Assembly: GCA_963514095.1 (NCBI GenBank)
Contig: OY741275.1
Location: forward strand, 7,133,151-7,197,150
Reading direction: 5' to 3'
Length of the DNA: 64,000 nucleotides
Source of the DNA: Eutrigla gurnardus
Taxonomy: Eukaryota > Chordata > Actinopteri > Perciformes > Triglidae
Shown here: positions 1 to 11,116 of the stretch, one piece after another
How positions within the stretch are numbered: position 1 is the stretch's first letter
Layout: each line of letters starts with the position of its first letter
Program-made: the position numbers and the translations under genes
The notes under the pieces: model-generated
Databases searched by the model: none
The model's input: only the letters and a program-made list of their open reading frames with translations
What the model was told of the DNA's origin: nothing

Positions 1-140
1 TGAACATCCTCCTAGACTGGTGATTCCATAATTTTTGCCAGGGGTTGTATATGTATACGTTCCACCTTTTTCTTTGGTACAACCACAACCACGAATAACA
101 CGTAATACACCTTGCTTGTAAACTGCCATAAAACATCACA

Positions 141-187
141 GAAGAAGAAGAAGAAGAAGAAGAAGAAGAAGAAGAAGAAGAAGAAGA
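141..187. repeat. (GAA)n microsatellite at the 3' end of LINE copy 1
   Basis: About 15 uninterrupted GAA units, read as (TTC)n on the minus strand. It abuts the 3' end of the minus-strand LINE that begins near 188. A similar tract sits at the 5' end of LINE copy 3 (43258-43276), so this may be target sequence and not chance. Confidence 0.93.
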
Positions 188-1005
188 TTTTTAGATTTTT
201 CGATCTTTCAAACACACTTTATTTACATATATGATACATTTTACAGTTTCACTAAAGTGCTGCAGTGGTCAAAGGCAATGTTTATATTGTATATATATTG
301 TTTATATATACATAGATAAAAAAGATAAATATATATATATATAATTCATAAGACCACTACTCAGATAAAAAATGTGCAAATTGCAGATCATCATTAAAAA
401 CAGTGCAAAGAATATTGTTGTAACACCAAATATTTTTAAAACTGTCCAAGTCATGAATCATTTTGTAAAACCTGAACTCCAGCCTCAGTCACATTGCAGC
501 GCCAGACTGAGGCTGCCTCCTGACCCTCTCCGTTCTCCAACTTGCGTTTTCTGGACACGTAAATGGCCAGCTTCGCTTCACCCAGCATGAAGTTCAGAAG
601 CTGCCATTTCTTTTGGTTCACTTTCCTGTACTTGACACTGTAAATGGACACTGGTTTTCAAAAAGTTCCTTTAAAAAGGTTAAAAACATTTGTCAAAAGA
701 GTGAAGAGCTCAGTGAGTCTCGTACACTCACTAAAAACATGAAACAATGTTTCACGAAGGCGGCAGAAAGGGCACTGGTTTGACACATCAGGGTTAAAAA
801 CAGAGATAAAAGCATCCGTGTAAAATTCTCCACTTTCCTGAGGGGGGGTTTATATATTGCTTGAGGAGAGGCCCACTTGCCTCTCCGAACTGGGGGGTCA
901 ACGAGATCTCTGGAAAGGGATCTGTATCGTTGGGTTTGGTCCCACAGCCATACTCCATCATTAGGACTCTTTCTCTCCCAGAGAGCCTCTGTCGCCACAC
1001 CTCCA

Positions 1006-2398
1006 CAGGGCTCCAGACTAACTTTTTGCATTGGTTGCACTGGTGCGCCTAACTTTTTTTTTTTAGGTGCACCAGCACAAAATTTAGGTGCACCCACATT
1101 TTTCATCGCGTCGCCTTTAACGCCAAAAAGTCACCTTTTTATCACTCTCCTTTTACATAATGACACCCCCTTATGGCCTAGGTTAACTGCAGCACCATCA
1201 GCACCCAGAGCACCCGTTTTCTCCAGCCAATCTGCACACTGATGCCCAAGCGCAGTAAATGCTTGCTTTGTGGCAGCATAAATTCCTCAAGAATAAAAAG
1301 ATCATACAGGTCACTAGTCTATAGATTGCAAATGGAAAACTGTTTATGTGATCTTAGCCTAGCCTAATTATATTTTTACTTAGGCTATTAATTTTTAATA
1401 ATAATATTAGGAATAGGCTACTATACAATTTCCTATTCATGATCTCTCATGCTGTAATGTGGGCCTTCAAACACTGTGCATGTCCATGCTCCGCCCGACA
1501 TGTCCAATTAACATGTTGACCGGACTCCCTTTATGCAAAATGCAGCAGTAGACAATAACGCACTCCTTCGTAGAGACGTCTGTGTCGCCGTCAATCATGA
1601 ATGACGTGTACGTGGCGTTTCCAACCTCCGCAGCTGTCTTGTTCTTTAGTGTGTCGGCATTTTTTTCATCAGAATAATTTCGGACTTAAATTTAGTGAAC
1701 GGCAACTCCTCCTTTGCAATATTGTATGCGACGTTGAATTTTATAATCATTTCAGATTCCTCAGCGGACGTGATTGATACAGCCTGACGCTGAAATGCAG
1801 CTGGATGAGGGGCCACTTTATTAACACATTTATCACGGCATGTAGTATGCTTTTTGGACATATTGCGCTTTTTCAATGTCTCGATGCAAAATGTTGTTGA
1901 CTCTTCCACAAACGCACTATTACCGGCCATATTCTGACCACACTCCCGACAATAAATGCAGTGCATTGAGTCCCTTTCTTCATCGTACATCAGCCAGGGA
2001 AATTGCTTCAACCAGTCCTGTCTGAAGGCATATTTTTGGGCTTTTTAATTAGTCTCAGGGCGAGGCTTTCTGCCTCTCTTCATTTTCAAAGAAAATCGAA
2101 GCGCTCAGCGTCGAAGCGCTCAGAGTACCTGCTCTGCTCGCTCGCATTTTCGAACTGACACAATTTACAGCAGTGAAAAGGACCACAGCCAATCAGAGGC
2201 AAGGACCCGCCCGAGCTCTGTCTCTTATTGGTTTAGACCACGATACCGTCAGGAGAACATAAAGAGATGTTGCGCTTATGATTTTTTTTCCACCCGAGCA
2301 GTGTTAGGTGCACCAGTGCGACCTACAATTTTTTTCAGTCGCACTCATAAAAATTTTGGTCGCATATGCGACCAAAATGGTCGCACTCTGGAGCCCTG
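1006..2398 (-). mobile_element. hAT transposon inserted in LINE copy 1
   Basis: Ends are inverted: CAGGGCTCCAGA at 1006 and TCTGGAGCCCTG ending at 2398. The flanks share a 5-bp direct repeat CTCCA (1001-1005, 2399-2403). Deleting the element with one CTCCA copy puts the LINE reading frame back in phase (...VLE then VWRQRL...), so the boundaries are well supported. Most hATs make 8-bp duplications, so 5 bp is notable. Poly-T/poly-A-like runs and GGTGCACCAG repeats occur in both subterminal regions. Confidence 0.8.
1646..2011 (-). pseudogene. hAT transposase N-terminal fragment (TTF/ZNF862-like)
   Basis: A 121-residue open frame with WLMYDEERDSMHCIYCREC near its start, a zinc-binding block of the TTF type found at the N-terminus of ZNF862/KIAA1586-like hAT transposases. 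It continues with FQRQAV and EESEMIIKFNVAYNIAKEELPF, the usual next segment in that group. The catalytic and dimerisation domains are absent, so the element is a non-autonomous remnant. It reads on the same strand as the host LINE. Confidence 0.65.
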
Positions 2399-5279
2399 CT
2401 CCAGGACCTTCACCACCATCCTGGTGGACTGGAAACCCAGCAAGGAGCTCACAGCCTGGGAGTCAGTCAGCTCTGGCCCCACAGCGTCCACCACCTGCTC
2501 CAGGACCAGGATCTTTTCCCGGAGCAAGGCTGCCGTTAGTCCAGGCCTGGCTCCGCTGGAGACGTCCAGCCTGGCTCCATAGACCAGCGGCTCTTTTAAC
2601 AACCAGTACAGAGAGTTAGAGCTTTTCCTAGAGTTACATTTAAACAGGGCCCACGATTTAAAAACACCCTGATAAAACGGAGGTAACCCCTTTAACTTTA
2701 AAAAATTGGTATCAGTTAAAAACAGTGCAGCATTCAATCCCAGGTTACTCACACGTCTGAGAATGCAGCTGGCCACTTCCCTCCACACCAGATCTGCCGG
2801 TCCTGTTAAAAACCTCTGTATAAACTGTAGTCTAAAAGTTGCAGTTCTGCTGGCCAAGTGGATGAGGCCCTGTCCCCCATCCTCTCTCGGTAGAAAAAGC
2901 ACCCCCTGTGGCACCCAATGTAACCCATCCCAAAAGAAGTTTACAATTTTTGCCTGGATCTGGGATAAAAGACCTGATGGGGGATCCAAACAGGCCAGGT
3001 GGTGCCACAGCAGTGAGGCTACAAGATTATTAAGTACGAGTACTCTACCTCTGAAGGACATCTGAGGGAGTAGCCATTTCCACGCATTCATTTTTCCATT
3101 GACTTTTCCCATGATGTCTTCCCAGTTCCTTCTAACCATTGTTTCATTCCCCAGGAAGACACCAAGGTACTTAAGACCATCTCTTCTCCAGGCTAGCCTC
3201 TGTGGGAGAACAGGAAGGCCGTTACACCATCCACCCGCAGCAAGGGCTTCACTTTTACTCCAGTTCACCCTTGCTGCGGACAAAGTGTTAAAAGAATCAG
3301 TTAAATTAATTAAAATGTAAACATCCCTTTGATTGTTTACTAGGACGATGACGTCATAAGCGTAAGCTGATAAAACAATGTTCTTACTAAAACCAGGTAA
3401 AATCAGGCCATCAATGCTTGTGCGTATTTTGCAGAGGAGGGGTTCCAGGGAGAGCGCATAGAGCATCCCAGACAGAGCGCAGCCCTGCCGGATGCCTCTA
3501 TGCACCCTGAAAGGAGCACACAGACTGCCATTGAACTTCAGCATACTCTCAATGTTACTGTACAACACCTGGATCTTGGCAATAAAACCAGTGCTGAACC
3601 CAAACCTCTCCATGATCTTCCAGAGGAAGCTGTGTTCAACACGGTCAAATGCCTTTTCCTGGTCTAGCGAAATGAGACCAGTCTTGATGCCCAGTGAGCT
3701 GCAGACCTCCAAAACATCTCGAATCAGGTAGACGTTGTCTACCATAGACCTGCCAGGCACACAATAGGTCTGGTCCCGGTGGATCACCTGCTCCATAGCT
3801 TCCCTCAGCCTGTTAGTCAAAACCTTCGACAGGATCTTGTAGTCTGTGCACAGGAGAGACACAGGACGCCAGTTCTTAATGTCCTGCAGATTAGCCTTTT
3901 TCAGGTAAGAGAGCTACAACTGCCCTGCGGCAGGACAGCGGAAGACAACCTGAAGCCAGACTTTCATTAAAAACTTTGAGTACATCAGGCGCTATGATGC
4001 TCCAGAAGGCTTTATAAAATTCCACAGTCAAGCCATCGATGCCAGGAGACCGCCGTCCCTGCATGCTCTGCAGAGCGGTGTGCAGCTCCTCCATCCCTAA
4101 CGGCTGGTCCAGCTGTGAGTTGGTCTCCGTGGAGACCTGAGGTAGCTCACCACAGAACCCCTCGCACAGTGCGTCATTCTCCACGTACTCACTGGTGAAG
4201 AGAGACGTGTAAAACTCGACAGCTCGCTCTCGTATCTGGCCAGGCTCACCTAGCTCCTCCCCTGTGTCAGACAACAAAGAATGAATTGCTTTCCTTTGGC
4301 CGTGTTTTTTCTCCAGGGAGAAGAAGAAGCTAGAGGGAGCATCCATCTCGGTGATGTGTTGCACCCGGGACCGGACCAGTGCACCCTGTACTTTGATATC
4401 TAGCAGGTTGGCTAGAGCCATCTTTTTAGACTTGAGGACTTCAACATATCCTCGATTTCTTGTGGAATCACTAAGTGTCTCCAATTCCACTATTTCAGTC
4501 TCTCAGATCTTTAATAGATCGACAGGTGTCTCTTGTGACATTGAGAGTATACTGCTGACATAAAAGCCTTATCTCTGCTTTGCCGTGATCCCACCACTGC
4601 CTAAGACATGTAAAATCAGCTTTCCTTTGTCTAAAAGAATTCCAGAAATAACTAAAAGCCTCTCTAAAACCTTTATCAAAAGTTAAAACTGAATTAAAAT
4701 GCCAGTATGCGTTGGGAGACTGGATGAGGCTCTGCATGAATACGGTCTAAAAACTCGTGCTCGGTGCAATTAAAATCCCCACCCAAGAATAAAAAATCCT
4801 CCGGGCCGCAGCAGTTCAGTCTAGTACTGACTTTTTCTAGAAAGCTCTTCCTCTCTGTACCGTTGGTTGGAGCATAAATATTGATAAAAACCAGAGTGTG
4901 ATGCTCAAACTGTGCCTTGGCTAAAAGACACCTCCCCTTTACTACGTGCTCGACCTCCAGTGAAGAAGGAGTGAATGTTCTGGAGAACAGGAAGCCCACT
5001 CCCCCAGTGAGTGTGGTGTTGTGGCTTAAAGCTACCTGCCCTTCCCACTCTTTATTCCAGTCCACCTCATTGCTTTCATCACTGTGAACTTCCTGTAAAA
5101 ACAGTACATCAATATGTTTCATTCGTGCTGTGTCAAAAACCAGTGCCCTTTTCTTTGCCTCTCTGGCCCCCGTTTACGTTCAACCTAAAAGAATCCATTA
5201 TGAGGGAGATGTTAAAAACACAAACAGTTAAGGATAAAAATAAAACCAGCAGCTTCATCATCATTAAAACCTCAGTTGT

Positions 5280-5839
5280 TTTCTCACTTTAATCATCTGT
5301 TTTCTCAGTCTGAATATCTCCTGATCAGATCAGGAACATCTGGAAGCAGATCTGGAAAATGCAGATCTGGAAAATGCTGCTCCAGATCAAGGCCCTTCAC
5401 ACCTTTGGTTCGCTGCAGGAACAGCTTGAACATTTTTTCAGGGTACAGGGTACAGGGTTTTTTCCTGACAGTCAGTTAACTAGATGTGAGACATTTCACT
5501 GCAGTCAGACACCCAGCCGTCGCTATCACTACTATCTGCAGCAGTCGGCTGACTCTCTAGCCGCCCAGCCTTACTGCCCCCCCCCCATCACTCAACAGGT
5601 TTTTACGCTTACTGCGTCGCTTTTGAGGAGCAGGTGCCCCCTCAGACACACCAGTCTCCATGACGACAGCCTCAGCCTCTATACTGCCCTCGCACAACTC
5701 ACCTGTCACCTTTCTGATTTCACCTACCTCACCTGTCTCCCCTCTATTCTCACCCACCTCACCCTTCTCCTTTCTGTTTTCACTCACCTCGCCTGTCTCC
5801 TTTCTGTTTTCATCCCCCTCACCTGTCCCCTCTCTGTTT
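5280..5839 (-). pseudogene. LINE copy 1 ORF1 C-terminal fragment
   Basis: The minus strand reads a low-complexity Glu/Gly/Arg segment (5787-5557, with KKRRSKRK-like basic residues) followed by a decayed stretch with repeated FPDL/LPDVPDL motifs near 5400-5340. LINE copy 3 has an ORF1 C-terminus with a comparable YFPDIKKFI motif, which supports the assignment. A short duplication (AGATCTGGAAAATGC twice, near 5350-5380) is visible. The fragment ends where the ERV1 LTR begins. Confidence 0.5.
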
Positions 5840-5895
5840 TGTAATGGGAATTTTGGATGTTTGTACTTTATAATCAGAATATTTGCCAGGCTGAC
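5840..5895 (+). repeat. ERV1 5' LTR stub (56 bp)
   Basis: Matches the first 56 bases of the 3' LTR at 18559 except for two positions. At 5896 the sequence changes abruptly to gag coding sequence, so a deletion joined the LTR start to the middle of gag. The base before it belongs to LINE copy 1. Confidence 0.85.
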
Positions 5896-6421
5896 TCAAG
5901 TGCACGACACCCACAGCGGCATTCCACGACCCGCTCTGACAGGAGACGATCAGCCCCTCTCTGCATGGGAGGCTCATCTACGTGATCGTTTTGTCAATGG
6001 ACTGAGACCAGAGATCAGAGAAAAGGTCAAAGAAATGTGCGTCGGCTGGCAAACGGGACGACTCAATACAATAGAATTACACGCCACTCATGCCGAGACA
6101 GTTGCCACCAACAAAAGGAGAGCCAAGGCGGAGCAAACGGCCGCCAAATTACAAATGGCCCAACTAAGCCTGTATGCAGATAACAGCGCCAACAGACAGA
6201 GACGTGACCGGCCCTTGTCAAGGCAGTACGAGGGAAACTGCTGGGAGGGTAGAGACAATCGAAATGGAGGGCGCGGACGAGGCAGAGGGCGTGGACGGAG
6301 GCCCAGAGCGCATGACGACAGCTGTCATATCTGCGGGAAAACTGGACATTGGCGAAACGATTGTCCGGAGCGTGGACAACGGCAGAACAACAACCAGAGA
6401 GGGCGCAACGAGGGGGATTGA
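5896..6421 (+). pseudogene. gag: ERV1 gag, C-terminal half
   Basis: Gag is the structural polyprotein of the particle core. The surviving part is about 174 codons. It begins in a capsid-like region (WEAHLRDRFVNGL), passes through a Lys/Arg-rich helix and an Arg/Gly-rich stretch (GGRGRGRGRGRRPR), and has one CCHC zinc knuckle, CHICGKTGHWRNDC, typical of nucleocapsid. It ends at a UGA (6419-6421) followed by CUAG. Pol continues in the same frame, so suppression of this UGA would make gag-pol. Matrix and most of capsid are lost with the 5' deletion. Confidence 0.8.
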
Positions 6422-9400
6422 CTAGCCGGAGGGCCGGGGAGAGTGACGGGCGCATCTGGATCAGAGACAGACCCCCATCCCAGCCATGGGACACGTGAGC
6501 ACACCAGCACACCCACACAGCCTACACAAGACAATTGCAGTTCCATACTCAAGGCCATTGATCACTTAGAAAACTCACACACATCAGAAAACAGAAAACT
6601 TGACGGAATGTATGCCTCACTAAACTCAGCTGCCTATCGGAATTTACCCACAATAACACTCACTGTTGAAGGCACACCCCTCACTTTTTTGGTAGATTCA
6701 GGAGCAACAGAGTCTGTTATACGACACACAGAGTTAAAAACAACACCCAAATTGAGCGGCAGATGTGCAAAATCTGTCGGGGCCTCGGGTACCTTGGTGA
6801 CAGAACAATACACTGTCCCACTGACATGTGTAGACAAGCAGAAGGGCAGTTTTAAACATTCTTTTCTTTTGTCAAATTTATGTCCGATAAATCTTGTGGC
6901 GAGAGACCTTATGTGTGTTTTGGGCATAAACATAAGCTCAGGGCCAGAAGGCCTCACCATACTCAGAAATGATTCACACAATCAGGCTTTTTTCACTTCC
7001 CTCGGCACAGAAATAACTTATCAGTATCAGTGGCACTTCCCCTCCTCTGACCTCGCTGCAATAACAAACATACTCACACACACAGCTGCACTCACACACG
7101 CTGATGTCATGCACCACACAGACTTGTTTTGTGCTGCACACACTTCAACAGGGAAAGATGAACCATTTGAACGAACATGGTTTGGACAGAACAGCCTGTG
7201 TGATAACCTAAAACTGCTCTATCTGTATTGGGATGACGCACGATGTGTAATCTCTGTGTGCCTGTCTGATATTTCGTTCCAAGTGCCGCAGTTCCCGTTT
7301 GTTTCCTTGATCAAAGGAGGGGAGTCACAAAACTTGGAACCTTGGCTGAAAAAATGCATCGATGCAACTGAGTGGACACAAACGGATGACCCCAACACCG
7401 AGTATCATCAGGGGTTAAAGGTGCACCGAGTTAAAATTCAAAAGGCGATCGCTGCTCGAAGAACCGTCGAAATTAAACTTCAAAACCCAAAGGTATCTCA
7501 CGCACCACACCTCACACCTCCACACACGAGGATGATGGTCAATAATGTCAGTGACATCCCAGAGCTAAAACAGGTACCACCAGAGGTATGGGCACGACAC
7601 AAACATGATGTAGGGTTGATAAAGAATGCTGAACCAATTGTAATCACTCCAAAATCCTCCTACAGGCCCTGCCAGCGGCAGTATCCACTAAGGAAAGAGG
7701 CTGTGGAGGGCATCAAACCGGTGTTTGAGGCCTTCCTCAAAGCAGGCGTCATCGTCCCCTGCGAAAATTCACCCGTCCGCACGCCGATATGCCCGGTGAG
7801 AAAGATTCGGCCTCCAGGCGCGCCAGATGAATGGAGGTTTGTCCAGGATCTGCAGGCGGTAAATTTAGCAATCCACGCGCGCGCCCCTACGGTACCAAAT
7901 CCTCACACAATCCTCTCACAGGTCCCACCTGAAAGTAAGTGGTTTTCTGTTGTTGATTTGGCTAATGCCTTCTTCAGCGTCCCCATACATCCGGACAGCC
8001 AGTACTGGTTCGCATTCACATTTGAAGGTAAAATGTACACATTCACCCGTTTGTGCCAGGGCCTGTCCGAATCTCCCACCATTTTCAACGCCGCTCTGCG
8101 CGACAATTTAGAATCCTTAAGTCTGCCACAAAACAGCGCCTTGCTGGCATACGTGGATGATTTAATGATTTGTTCTCCCACACGAGAAGCCTGCGTGGCT
8201 GACACGCTGGCCCTGCTAAAACACCTGGCCGACAACGGCCACAAGGTCAGCTCATCCAAATTACAGTTCGCCTGTAATCAGGTCACCTTTCTGGGGCACA
8301 TCATATCAGAAGAGGGGAAAACACTCTCCCAATCACGCATCTCTGCCATCCAAGAAATCCCAAAACCAGTCACAAAGAAACAGGTTATGAGCTTTCTTGG
8401 TATGACATCATACTGCAGACAGTGGATTCCTGACTATGCAAGCATCGAGGCACCGTTGGCAGCGATCGCTCATGGGCAGGGTCTCGCGGCACAGGACAAA
8501 GTCACTTGGACACCTGATGCGGGAAAAGCATTTGTTGACCTAAAACTAGCTCTACAGACACCCCCCACTCTGGGGCTCCCTGATTGCAGCCGTCCTTTTA
8601 CACAAACTGTTGACGAGGGGCACTACATGACTTCCGTGTTACTGCAGGACTATGGGGGGCAAAAAAGGCCTGTCGCCTATTTCTCATCCAAACTTGATCC
8701 CGTGGCAGCCGGCCTTCCGGCTTGCCTCAGAGCTGTGGCCGCAGCTGAGAAAGCGGTCGTAGCTTCACGTGACATTGTAGGTTACTCTCCACTAACCTTA
8801 TTAGTACCACATGCAGTCTCTATGATCCTTTTAGAGAAGAAAACTTCACACCTGTCCCCTGCGCGGTGGCTAAGATACAATACCATTTTACTGGAGCTGC
8901 CTAACATCACTGTACAACGCTGCACCATACTAAACCCTGCGACTTTGCTCCCCACAGTTAAAGATGGGGAGCCCCATGATTGTGTGGCTGTCATTAACGA
9001 AATCTGTTCCCCCAGACCTGACCTCCGGGAAACACCACTTGACAACCCCGACATGGAGCTCTTTGTGGACGGCTCAGCATCAAGGAACCTGGAAACAGGC
9101 CTCAACCAATCAGGGTTTGCAGTCACCACATTACATGAGACACTTTTGGCTGAGCCTCTCCCATCTAACTATTCAGCACAGGCTGCAGAGCTGGTGGCTC
9201 TGACTGAGGCATGCAAACTGGCTAGAGGTAAGACTGTCACTATTTTCACAGACAGCAGATACGCGTGGGGGGTTTGCCACTCTTTTGGACAAATTTGGGC
9301 CAACCGGGACTTTCTGACTGCATTGGGCAAACCCATTGCTCACCACAGACTGGTTGCTTCTCTCCTTGATGCTTTGCTGGTGGCTCTGACTGAGGCATGC

Positions 9401-11116
9401 AAACTGGCTAGAGGTAAGACTGTCACTATTTTCACAGACAGCAGATACGCGTGGGGGGTTTGCCACTCTTTTGGACAAATTTGGGCCAACCGGGACTTTC
9501 TGACTGCATTGGGCAAACCCATTGCTCACCACAGACTGGTTGCTTCTCTCCTTGATGCTTTGCTGTTGCCACGTCACATCGCCATATGCAAATGCGAAGC
9601 ACACACACACAAAACAGACTACGTTTCACAAGGAAACGCCTGTGCTGCTTCTGCAGCCAAGGTCGCTGCTAAGCAACCTTTGATAACACAGCTCACTATC
9701 ACTTCCAGCCCAGCTGTAACACCCGATGCAGACTTACAAGAACTACAGACCAGAGCAACACAGGGGGAGAAATATGCTTGGAAACGGGCAGGCGGGGTGG
9801 TGAAGCATGTCTGGTATGGTCCCAACGATAAGCCCTGCCTACCAGGCTATTTGTTTCACTACTACGCTAAATTGACGCATGGTCAAGACCACGCGTCAAA
9901 AGAGGGGATGACACGTGACATCCAGAGACATTGGTTCACTAAAGGCTTCTCACTCTACTCCCAAAATTTTTGCAAAAGATGCGTGATCTGTGCAACAAAC
10001 AATGTGGACAGAGGCATCAGGGTCAGACAGAGCGCCCATCCCCCAGCAAGCAGACCGTTTGATCACCTACAAATGGATTTCATAGAACTAACGCCAAGTG
10101 AGGGAAAGAAATTCTGCCTTGTGATGGTCGATATGTTTTCAAAATATGTCAAGGTTTTTCCCACTTCCAAACAAGATGCGTCGGCAGTGGCAAAAGCCTT
10201 ACTTACACAAATTCTTCCCAGATGGGGAGTGCCCTCACGGATTTCGAGTGACAACGGGACCCCTTTTGTAAATGCCGCGCTTAAAAGCATCAGCCAGTAC
10301 CTTGGGTTCGACCTGAGGCGACATTGTAGCTATCACCCAGCTAGCGGTGGGGCGGTAGAACACGAAAATGGGACCCTAAAGAACAAACTTGCCAAATGTT
10401 GCGAGGAAACAAAACTACCCTGGACTAAGGCCCTCCCCATTGTGTTGATGTACATGAGGGGGAGAATCAGGTCCAGAAATAACCTCAGCCCATTTGAGAT
10501 CCTGTTCGGCCGGCCTTTGCGAACCGGGATTGGGCCTGAGCTAAGACAACTCCCTGAGACAGGGCATTGTGAGGATGAAATGTTGCGGTATTGCGCACAC
10601 CTAACCTCTGTTCTCTCTGATATTCACAAACAGGTGAAAGACGCACTGCCAACACCCACCACACAAAAACTGCATAACCTGGAGCCAGGTGACTAGGTCG
10701 TGGTCCGAGATCTGAGAAGGAAAACTTGGCGATCACGAAGGTGGAACGGGCCCTACCAGGTGCTGCTGGTCACAGAAACTGCAGTAAACATCGCAGAGAG
10801 AGCCACCTGGATCCACGCCAGCCACTGCAGAAGGATCCCAGAGCTATCAGCCGACGCTCCTACACAGGCCGATCAGAGAGAGGCAGATGGCATCGACCTT
10901 CAGCAGCCCGCCACTCCAGAACGGGGGGCGACGTCAGCTGCACCTGCTGACTACGCATCTCCTCCTGCTTCTCCTGCTGCAGATCGAGCCCTACTTCGGC
11001 CTCGCAGGCCTGGACCGACCAGAACTACCCACGGTGGACGTCGCCCCGGTCACCCGGCCGGAACAGAACGCCTGGTACCGAGCCGTCGCTCTGGCCGCCA
11101 GATTGGTGACGAATGA
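6422..11116 (+). pseudogene. pol: ERV1 pol (protease, RT, RNase H, integrase) with duplication and one nonsense codon
   Basis: The frame follows the gag UGA directly. Protease: LVDSGATESVI near 6690. Reverse transcriptase: VVDLANAFFSVP and YVDD, the catalytic aspartates present. RNase H: FVDGSAS, then a block with FTDSRYA that occurs twice because 186 bp (9191-9376) is repeated exactly in frame. Integrase: an HHCC finger ending CKRCVIC, then the DDE residues in MDFIEL, SSDNGTPF and VEHENGTLK. A TAG at 10694-10696 cuts off the C-terminal domain, which otherwise continues in frame (RWNGPYQVLL, WIHASHCRR) to 11116 and overlaps env. The product would be inactive or impaired. Confidence 0.85.
9191..9562 (+). 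repeat. Exact 186-bp tandem duplication inside ERV1 RNase H
   Basis: Positions 9191-9376 and 9377-9562 appear identical by eye. The unit is 62 codons and keeps the frame, so the RNase H core block with the TDS active-site aspartate is encoded twice. The junction shares the short sequence CTGGTGGCTCTG. It is either a recent slippage or recombination event, or an assembly artefact. Confidence 0.95.

Larger units (their letters stand above)
451..5160 (-). pseudogene. LINE copy 1 ORF2: endonuclease-reverse transcriptase, broken
   Basis: ORF2 of non-LTR elements nicks the target DNA and copies the LINE RNA there. The endonuclease part shows FLQEVHS, FINIYAPT and LFLGGDFNCT, matching catalytic blocks of APE endonucleases. 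The reverse transcriptase shows SLDQEKAFDRV and GIRQGCALSGML. The active-site block that should read YADD reads YAYD, so one catalytic aspartate is replaced. Open segments 5122-4694, 4737-4495, 4490-3891 and 3862-2399 lie in different frames, implying at least three frameshifts. A hAT insertion then splits the frame, which resumes at 1005 in the same phase. The C-terminal part contains CPFCRLRETLFHVFSEC. It is not functional. Confidence 0.8.
188..5839 (-). mobile_element. Tx1-clade LINE, copy 1 (5'-truncated, decayed)
   Basis: Reading the minus strand gives, in order, the end of ORF1 (about 5839-5280), an APE-type endonuclease (about 5160-4694), a reverse transcriptase (about 4490-2400) and a C-terminal domain with CPFC and HVFSEC cysteine/histidine motifs (about 900-660). 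The reading frame ends at 451. This order is that of the L1-like Tx1 clade. The element is cut at its 5' side by the ERV1 LTR at 5840 and is interrupted by a hAT at 1006-2398. Positions 188-450 are probable 3' UTR, AT-rich, with no other feature seen. The clade call rests on motif order and wording, without a tree. Confidence 0.8.

Noticed and set aside
12..215. Poly-Phe open frame on the minus strand
   Set aside because: Produced by the (TTC)n microsatellite.
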